Below, one piece after another: positions 56,418 to 64,000 of a stretch of 64,000 bases of DNA (position 1 is the first letter of the stretch; the number at the start of each line of letters is the position of its first letter). The DNA comes from Drosophila miranda (lineage: Eukaryota > Arthropoda > Insecta > Diptera > Drosophilidae). The notes beneath the pieces are model-generated. The model saw only the letters and a program-made list of their open reading frames with translations. It made no database searches and was not told where the DNA came from. The translations under genes and the position numbers were made by a program. The stretch is taken from NCBI RefSeq assembly GCF_003369915.1, contig NW_022881603.1, positions 22,193,515 to 22,257,514 of the forward strand, read 5' to 3'.

Positions 56418-56623
56418 CAATAAAATAATATAAAGAAAGGAATTATGAAATCAAATTATGTACAAATTAAACACTGAAACAAATACTAAACAGATTAAGA
56501 AGAAAGAAAAATACGAAATCACATAAATTTTATATACGCTAATTAGATTAAGTACACAAATCAAATTGTTATAAGAAAATAGATTTGTAAATGACATGTA
56601 TATTAAACATCTAAGGAGAGGCG

Positions 56624-56733
56624 TGTTAGGTATTATATTAATATCTATATACGGTCACACCATCCAAGTGAGATAGAATAAAAGAGAATCTTGAAGACAA
56701 CGCGTGCTTAAGTCTGAGTGTCAATACACTACA
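56624..56733 (+). repeat. 3' LTR (110 bp)
   Basis: Reads identically to the 5' LTR by eye. A polypurine stretch AAGGAGAGGCG (56613-56623) precedes it. Confidence 0.92.
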
Positions 56734-56738
56734 TTAGA
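56734..56738. other. Target-site duplication TTAGA (right)
   Basis: Copy of 52193-52197. Confidence 0.88.
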
Positions 56739-57792
56739 TTTGTGGTAAAAGTGGATGTGTGTAACGTCCAGAAGAAATCGTTTCCGACCCCATAAAGTAT
56801 ATATATTCTTGATCAGCATCAATAGCCGAGTCGATTGAGCCCTGTCTGTGTGTCCGTCCGTCCGTCTGTCCGTCTGTCCGTCCCCTTCAGCGCCTAGTGC
56901 TCAAAGACTATAAGAGCTAGAGCAACGATGTCTTGGATCCAGACTTCTGTGATATGTCACTGCTACAAAAATATTTCAAAACTTCGCCCCGCCCACTTCC
57001 GCCCCCACAAAGAACGAAAATCTGTGGCATCCACAATTTTAAAGATATGAGAAAACCAAAAACGTAGAATTGTAGAGAATGACCATATCTTTAAGACTGC
57101 GGAATCTGAATTGGATCGCATTATTTTTATAGCCAGCATCAAGAAAACAATTTCATTTTTTCTCGCCCTGTCTCTCTCTAACACACACGTAGCATAGGCG
57201 GCTTTGCTTAGAGTAAAACATTAGCGCCTAGATCTCAGAGACTACAAAAGCTAGAGCAACCAAATTTGGTATCATATCGGACCGAGACGAGTTTGTTTCA
57301 AAATTTCGGCACACCCCTTTCCGCCCCCGCAAAGGACGAAAATCTGCGGATATTCAAAAATCTTAGAGACTATTAAGGCTAGAGTAACCAAATTTGGTAT
57401 CCGCACTCCTGTTAGATCTTTCTATAAAACGTGTATCTCAAAATTTCGCCCCACCCCCTTCCGCCCACACAAAGAACGAAAATCTGTTGCATCCACAATA
57501 TTGCAGATTCGAGATAACTAAAAACGCAGAATCATAGATAATGACCATATCTATCAGATTGCTGAATCTGGATCAGATCAGATCATTTTTATAGCCAATA
57601 GGAACAAATCAATTTGCAGTGGCTACGTAGCGCCCGACGTCACGCTCAGACTGATTTTCTGTCTCTCTCGCACGCACTCTTTGTCGTGTCGTTTAATATT
57701 AGCGGCGTCTGCCGGAGGAGAGCCATACTGACTTAGTATCGGGTATAACCGTAGAGTTGCGGTGTCCGCAGCAACTCACAACGTTCCCCCTC

Positions 57793-59832
57793 GTTTTTTT
57801 TTGGTTTTTTGTTTTGTTTGTTGGGTTTTTAGATATTACACAAAAGCCGCTCTCCGATCCGGCGGTCCGGTGTCCGCCCCCGAATGCCAAAGTGTTGCGG
57901 CTATTGAAGGAACTGCCCTGAATACGGATTTCTCCTTGTTTTTAGCCAACTAATTTCAGTCGAAAGAGAGCAAAACACAGTGGACACACATGAGTGTGAA
58001 GAGGCCAGGCACACACATATGTATCTACGGGTTTCTACTTGTTAGCCAAGATCCGGCGAGGTCCTCTTCGAGCGAGAGAGAAAAGAAAAGCATGCGAAGC
58101 GGCTCTTAATTTCTTAATCGCACGAAATTTCTCAACAAAAAGTGAGAAAAAGACAGTGCAAGAAACAGAGGGGAGGGCGGGGAGAGAGTGACAAAGAATT
58201 CTTTACCAGTTTTTTGCTGTTGTTTTTAATGATAAAATTAAAAAGTTATTTATTAGGGAAGTGTCTTGGTTGGATCATAAATTTCAGAGATGTGCGTTAC
58301 GAGTACCTTCCTTTATTAGCTCTTAATTGCAAAGTCTTTATGAAGTGCAATTTCCCAACAAACTTCTGAGATCTGGAAATAGCCGAATGATGTCGTAAAA
58401 GTAGCATGCAGAACTGCATCAGACAGAGGATACTGTGAGACAGAGACCGATCCATGCGATGGTCGTGCCAACGTTGGCACTGGTACTGTAGATATGTACA
58501 CATACATATGTACACGTACAGACACAGATGGAGATATAGATACATACGCGTATTCAAGTACACACTTTTCGGAACGAAAGTGAGAGATTGATGAATGATC
58601 TGCGATGGTTTGACGGGGACACGCTTAAGCTTATGTTTCGGACCAATTTAATTGGCCAGACCAGAGCGAATGGGACCTTTAGCATACATATTAATGGATC
58701 TCGAATAAGCGAGAGTAAACAATGATATTTATTCTGAGCAAAGGTACAAATCAGTCAGCAATCAAGGCTGGCCCCAAAAGAAACCAACACCGACCCGATC
58801 CGTATTGGATACGACTTCAGTAGAGCATACTGAATTTGCATCAATCAGCAATTATTTATGCAAATTCCCTGCGAGAAGTTCACAGCAAAGAAGTTCAGAT
58901 ATTCTCCCGCTGCTGGCAAATTCAGAATTGAGCTGTAGTTCCGAGCCCCGCAACAGGCCCCAATCGATTGATCGATTTCTGATGGCGATTTCAATAAGAA
59001 GCGGGGGAGGCGGGGCGCTGCTTCTATTGTTTTTTGGTGTCACGCGCTGGAAAAGCAAACCCCCTCTGTTTCTAGTGACATCACAAGGCCCCAGTAGTCT
59101 TCAGAACGAACTAGTGCAGAAAAACAATGGAAAACCGAGGAACTATTCGGGGGAGCCTCTCCTCCTCTTACGTGCCACAGAAAATGTTCCATTACAAGGT
59201 CACTCCTATGAGATTTTGTCTCGGCTCATGCTGCACAAGCAAAAACAATGCTCAAGTAAAACTCATCTTGGATTTGGGTTGGGTTCTTGGGCCCTTTGTC
59301 TCCGGAGACCGGAGAGATCTTTGAGTGTTGCCATAATAGTCCTTTGTTGTTCTTGAAATATTCTTATATAAACCACAATTTGTGGATTTGAGGATTTCGT
59401 GGAGCGGAACACCCAATTCACAGACCCAATTCAATTTCAATTCCAATCCCAGAGCCCAGAGCCCGACCCCAAACCCAGACCCAACCCACGCCCACACTCT
59501 CCCAATGGCTGGGGTGTTTACAAAACCTTGGACGTGGCGATCTCGAGCGTTGCCCCATGCGGCCGCTCGCTCGCTCGCTGGCCTGGTCCGTCTTGCTCTG
59601 GCTGATGAGTGGCACTCCTAGTTTTTGTGTGTTGGGGGCACAGCACAGCACAGCACAGCAGAGTACAACGGAATAAAATAAAATACAGAAATACATCCGC
59701 GTATTATTTGCCTCGCTGCCACAGAGCCAACTGCAGTTAGGGGCTTTGATAATTAACGGTTTATTGATAAAAGATACACCGATAATGACGATCCACCAAC
59801 AGCACCCACAGAGGCGCCGTTCCATTTACACA
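57793..59832 (-). other. Shroom intron segment
   Basis: Non-coding. I find no family-bearing ORF. CCCAGAGCCCAGA-like simple repeats occur at 59440-59500. Confidence 0.4.
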
Positions 59833-60394
59833 GATTCTTGGGAGACTCTGCAGCTGATTGGCGAACAAATTAGAGGCCCGCCTGACATATTGGTTTTTAT
59901 ACCCGATACTCAAAATGAGTATTGGGGTATATTAGATTTGTGGTAAAAGTGGATGTGTGTAACGTCCTGAAGGAATCGTTTCCGACCCCATAAAGTATAT
60001 ATATTCTTGATCAGCATCAATAGCCGAGTCGATTGAGCCCTGTCTGTCTGTCCGTCTGTCCGTCCGTCCGTCCGTCCGTCCGTCCGTCCGTCCGTCCATC
60101 CGTCCGTCCGTCCGATTCTTGGGAGACTCTGCAGCTGATTAGCCAACAAATTAGAGGCCCGCCTGACATATTGGTTTTTATACCCGATACTCAAAATGAG
60201 TATTGTTGTATATTAGATTTGTGGTAAAAGTGGATGTGTGTAACGTCCAGAAGGAATCGTTTCCGACCCAATAAAGTATATATATTCTTGATCAGCATCA
60301 ATAGCCGAGTCGATTGAGCCCTGTCTGTCTGTCCGTCTGTCCGTCCGTCCGTCCGTCCGTCCGTCCGTCCCCTTCAGCGCCTAGTGCTCAAAGT
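59833..60394. repeat. Tandem duplication, about 281-bp unit
   Basis: GATTCTTGGGAGACTCTGCA... starts at 59833 and again at 60114. Both copies include 67 bases of flank plus the start of a DINE-1, and the junction lies in the (GTCC)n tract. Confidence 0.88.
59900..60113 (-). mobile_element. DINE-1 copy C (fragment produced by the tandem duplication)
   Basis: TACCCGATACTC through the (GTCC)n array only. The rest is missing because the next flank copy begins there. Confidence 0.88.
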
Positions 60395-61297
60395 CTATAA
60401 GAGCTAGAGCAACGATGTTTTGGATCCAGACTTCTGTGATATGTCACTGCTACAAAAATATTTCAAAACTTCGCCCCGCTCACTTCCGCCCCCACAAAAG
60501 ACGAAAGTCTGTGGCATCCACATTTTTAAAGATACGATAAAACCAAAAACGCAGAATCGTAGAGGATGACTATATATTCTAGAATGTAAAATCTCAACCA
60601 GATCGTATAATTAATATAGCCAGAATCAAGAAAACAATTTCGTTCTTTCTCGCTCTGTCTCTCTCTAACACACAGGTTTCATGGTCGGTTTTGCCAATTG
60701 CAAAATATGAGTTCAAGGATCTCAGAACCTATAAGAGCCAGAGCAATCAAATTTGGTATCCACACTCCTGTGATATCGGACTTTGACCGTTTTGTGTCCA
60801 AATTTCGCCACACCCCCTTCCGCCCACGCAAAGGACGAAAATCTGGGGCATCCACAAATCTCAGAGACTATTAAGGCTAGAGTAACCAAATTTGGTATCC
60901 GCACTTCTGTTAGATCTCACTATAAACGTATATCTCAGAATTTCGCCCCACCCCCTTCCGCCCCCACAAAGAACGAAAATCTGTTCCATCCACAATATTG
61001 CACATTCGAGAAAACTAAAAACGCAGAATCATAGACAATGACCATATCTATCAGATTGCTGAATCTCGATTAGATCGAATCATTTTTGTAGTCAAAAGGA
61101 ACAAATCAATTTGCAGTGGCTACGCAGCGCCCGACGTCACGCTCAGACTGATTTTCTGTCTCTCTCGCACGCACTCTTTGTCGTGTCGTTTAATATTAGC
61201 GGCGTCTGCCGGAGGAGAGCCATACTAACTTAGTATCGGGTATAACTGCGGTTAACTAGAGTTGCGGTGTCCGCAGCAACTCACAACGTTCCCCCTC
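60181..61297 (-). mobile_element. DINE-1 copy D (complete)
   Basis: Same order as copy B, ending in the GAGTTGCGG...CCGCAGCAACTC hairpin and CGTTCCCCCTC. No ORF is supported. Confidence 0.9.
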
Positions 61298-63937
61298 GTT
61301 ATAAATGTGGCTGTTGCTCTGTTGCTCTGATTTATGCAACAGTGGCTGACCCAAAATGTTCCAACTACAAAAGCATATATTGTGTATAATAGCATGATTA
61401 CCTTTATATATAGTATACGGCAGAGGAATGCAGGTTGTCTCTGGGCGTTTGTTTGGTTTTCCTTATGTTTATTTATGATCCACCATCCGCAATCGGCTCT
61501 TTCAGCTCTTTTAGCTCTTTTGTGCATTCGAAATTGAAATTTGTTCGCTTGGGTTTGTATTTCATTTGGTTAAATTGCAAATTGGTTTGTCCGTGAGCTA
61601 AGGGAGTTGATTGAAAATTGTTTACCAGAAGGTACTCCCAAGAAGCACCAGCTTCCTCGTCCTCATCCTCTACCATTATCATCTTCTCCTCTCCTCTGGT
61701 TTTCTTGGATTTCTTTGGGTTGTTTTCCCTGAAGAACGTGCAAAAAGAGGCAAGCCGCAAAAGGCCACAGAGTGCAGGGCAGGGCAGGGGGTAGGGCTCG
61801 GATCGATGCATATTTGTGGTCTTTCTTTTCTTTGTTGGGGAATTCGTCATGCGATCGAAAACAACAAAGCAATATGCGGCTGCTTAGTTAACGCTTTGTC
61901 CAGAGATCAGAGGAGGACCCCAGAGGAGACCCAAGAAGAGGACGGACCAGAGCCAGACCCTGGCCTGGACAGTGTCGGCCTTGAGGCCACGTATGAAAGC
62001 AAAAGCAAAAGCCCAAGCACAAGTACAAGCCGGACGCATAATAATGGCCGGTGCCGTGGCTTATGGATCTGGCTGAAAGCAGGGAACAATCATTGATTGC
62101 ATTTCATTTGACTGTCCTGCTGTTCTCGCCGCAGCTCATTTGCATTTGTGGGAATCAATCACCGGGACACAGACAATGTCTAGACTCTAGACACGAACGC
62201 GGGTCTCATCGAATCACCGGAGAGTTATTAAACCCCTTGCGAATAGTCGTACACGAGTAATGCAATGCCAAGTGCATGTGATCATGATCATCATCATCTC
62301 TCGATGTGTTATAAAACATGCAACGGGCAATAATGATTGAGCACAAGGCAGACAACGACTCGTACTGGTTGACAATCAAACGCGAACGGGGGACGGACAG
62401 CCAACAGCCAACAGACTACAGCTGACCATGGACGAATCCGAATGGCCATAGAAATAAATATAGAAATAGATGCACTGCTCGTTTTGCATTTCAATTGTGG
62501 CCCAGAGATCGGTTGGAGGGGGCATTCACGCAAGTCAGTGCCAAAAAAAGTGCCCAATAAAAATCATACATTTTAATCCACTTTTTCGTCTATGGTTTTG
62601 TTTCTGAAACGAAAGTGAAAGCATTTAATATGCATAATGCACACATTTCTTTCGTCTTTCTCCTGTTTTCATTTCATTTGATTTCATTTCGGTCTGAGTT
62701 TATTTCACTTTTTTATTTCCCTCCAAAGTGCGACGACGCTGCCGCACATTTCAATGACAATTTCTAAAAGCCTTTTCAATTGAGATTCCCATTCGAAATG
62801 GAGCGAACGGCAATCACTATTTTTGGTGTCAATTTGAGTTCTATCATAAAACTAAATTGCTTTTTAAGTTTTCTGTTTCCCATAATGACCTGTCAGCCTC
62901 AGAGTCGTCCGAGTTCGCGTACGAGTCCGAGGCCCAGTGCCATTGCTGTGGGTGTCGCTAATTGAATTTCCACTCAGCTCCACTCCACTCTGCTCCACGC
63001 TGTTCGGGACTCTTAACGGCACTTTATGGAGGGGAGCAAATGTCGCAAATGTGATCTACACGTAGACCCATAAAAATCTTTCCAAAAAATTTAAATATTG
63101 TTGAAGCAGCAGGCGACCAAACGACCAAAACGACCGTACGACCGTACGACCGAGGGAGTTCTCATTGCGCAACACAGCATTTGAATGCATATATGCACAT
63201 ATGCAAACTAAAGATTTTCGAGTCTTTTATTCGGCGAGGGCCTCCTTCTTTTTCCAAAGAATAATTGCAGGCACGTAATTTAGCCACGAAGTTCATTGAC
63301 AGCGACAGTCACTGCGTCCGCCGCAGCCGACACGCCCGATTGCGTTGCGTTGCGGTTATCGACTTGGCCATTAGGCTTTGGCCAATAGTCACACAGAAAG
63401 GGAGGGAGACAGAGAGAACTTTCCCATGGCAAAAGCCAAAGACGCAATATCAGGCGAAAGCCAATGCAATCGATAAGTGATTTTCACAACTTCGCCTCAC
63501 AAATCCCCTTGCTTTGGGGATCGACGGACTTACTATAAATATTTGTTCGTTCTGCTCGTCTAAACCTGTTCTTTACATGTTATATATGCCAAACTTCACA
63601 CGTCAATAACTATTCTAGTTCACCCAAAATCTACAGCTACATTCGATTGAAATAGCCGTAGTATAGTCATATATTCACAACCCCTTTACCACAATAGGAT
63701 ACCCTCGCAAAATCAAATATATTTAATGCATAATGAAGTATATTCCCAGCACTGGCTCCTACTCCGCATACCACAAAGAAACGCTTTCAATTTCCAAGTT
63801 TATGAGCATTTCATTGGCCAAAAAACCTTCCCAGGCCAATGAGAAATTGTTGCGTTTAAAAGTACATACAAACAGCACAATATATGTAAAAAATGTTAAT
63901 TGCATTACATTTTAGCCACTAAAAAACCAAGAAAAAC
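61298..63937 (-). other. Shroom intron segment or intergenic DNA
   Basis: Non-coding by inspection. I recognise no exon, RNA gene or transposon in it. Confidence 0.35.
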
Positions 63938-64000
63938 GAGGGGGAACGTTGTGAGTTGCTGCGGACACCGCAACTCTACAGTTATACCCGATACTAAGTC
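63938..64000 (+). mobile_element. DINE-1 copy E, cut by the window end
   Basis: GAGGGGGAACGTTGTGAG..., the hairpin and TTATACCCGATACTAAGTC match the start of copy A. Confidence 0.88.

Larger units (their letters stand above)
52198..56733 (+). mobile_element. Small Ty3/gypsy element with 110-bp LTRs, Mag-clade-like
   Basis: 4536 bp with apparently identical 110-bp LTRs, primer-binding site at 52312 and TTAGA 5-bp duplications. One gag-protease-RT-RNase H-integrase frame is broken by a single phase change. The short LTR, the YQDD box and the Gag form suggest the Mag clade. No env is present. Confidence 0.9.
52161..57792 (-). mobile_element. DINE-1 copy B, split by a gypsy-like insertion
   Basis: Parts 52161-52197 and 56734-57792 together make one reverse-oriented DINE-1 from TACCCGATACTC to CGTTCCCCCTC. 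The join at TTAGA restores the sequence of copy D. Confidence 0.9.

Noticed and set aside
59910..60194. 94-codon frame with a Gly-Arg-Thr-Asp repeat
   Set aside because: It is translation of the DINE-1 tetranucleotide array, not a protein gene.

Overview
This is Drosophila nuclear DNA, dominated by transposable elements. The evidence is compact GT-AG introns, a 411-codon LIS1 gene, Ohler motif 1/6 and DRE promoter elements, DINE-1 (INE-1) Helitron-like repeats, an I-clade LINE, hAT transposons with 8-bp target duplications, and BEL/Pao and Ty3/gypsy elements. An obscura-group species is my guess from the repeat content. Lis-1 and Shroom lie on Muller element C (2R) in D. melanogaster as far as I recall. 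A TE-bloated Muller C segment would fit the neo-Y or neo-X of D. miranda, but that is inference only.

Layout. 1-8410: BEL/Pao retroelement with an env-like gene (minus strand, left end cut by the window), inserted in a Ty3/gypsy Osvaldo/Ulysses-like element (8411-14429, minus). That older element probably lies in an intron of a prominin-family gene whose last three exons are at 14639-15875 (+). 15876-17340: degenerate repeat units leading into a motif 6/motif 1 promoter (17340-17445), probably for Lis-1 (+; coding exons 22811-24435). The long Lis-1 5' intron holds an inverted-repeat element with a 3 x 110 bp tandem array (19214-20227) and a hAT relic (20775-22115). A PRKRIP1 homolog (25470-26197, minus) converges on Lis-1. 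An almost full-length I-clade LINE (about 26240-31345, minus) separates it from a second motif 6/motif 1 promoter on the minus strand (31642-31690).

32374-40995: a young, complete Osvaldo-like element (+) with an ACGT target duplication and nearly identical 1.34-kb LTRs, but with lesions in RT and integrase. 41697-43823: 3' exons of Shroom (minus), including the ASD2 domain. The rest, to 64000, is probably upstream Shroom intron. It carries a hAT element (45321-48198), five DINE-1 copies or fragments, and a 4.5-kb Mag-clade-like gypsy element with identical 110-bp LTRs (52198-56733) nested in one DINE-1 copy.

Host genes: a prominin-like membrane protein, the dynein regulator LIS1, a PRKRIP1-family nuclear protein and the Rho-kinase-binding cytoskeletal protein Shroom. 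They are unrelated in function and form no operon or pathway. The most interesting signals are: the shared repeat-borne promoter block at two neighbouring genes, a conserved GGGAAAC frameshift heptamer in two diverged Osvaldo-like copies, and a young LTR element that lacks a catalytic RT aspartate and half of its integrase zinc site.
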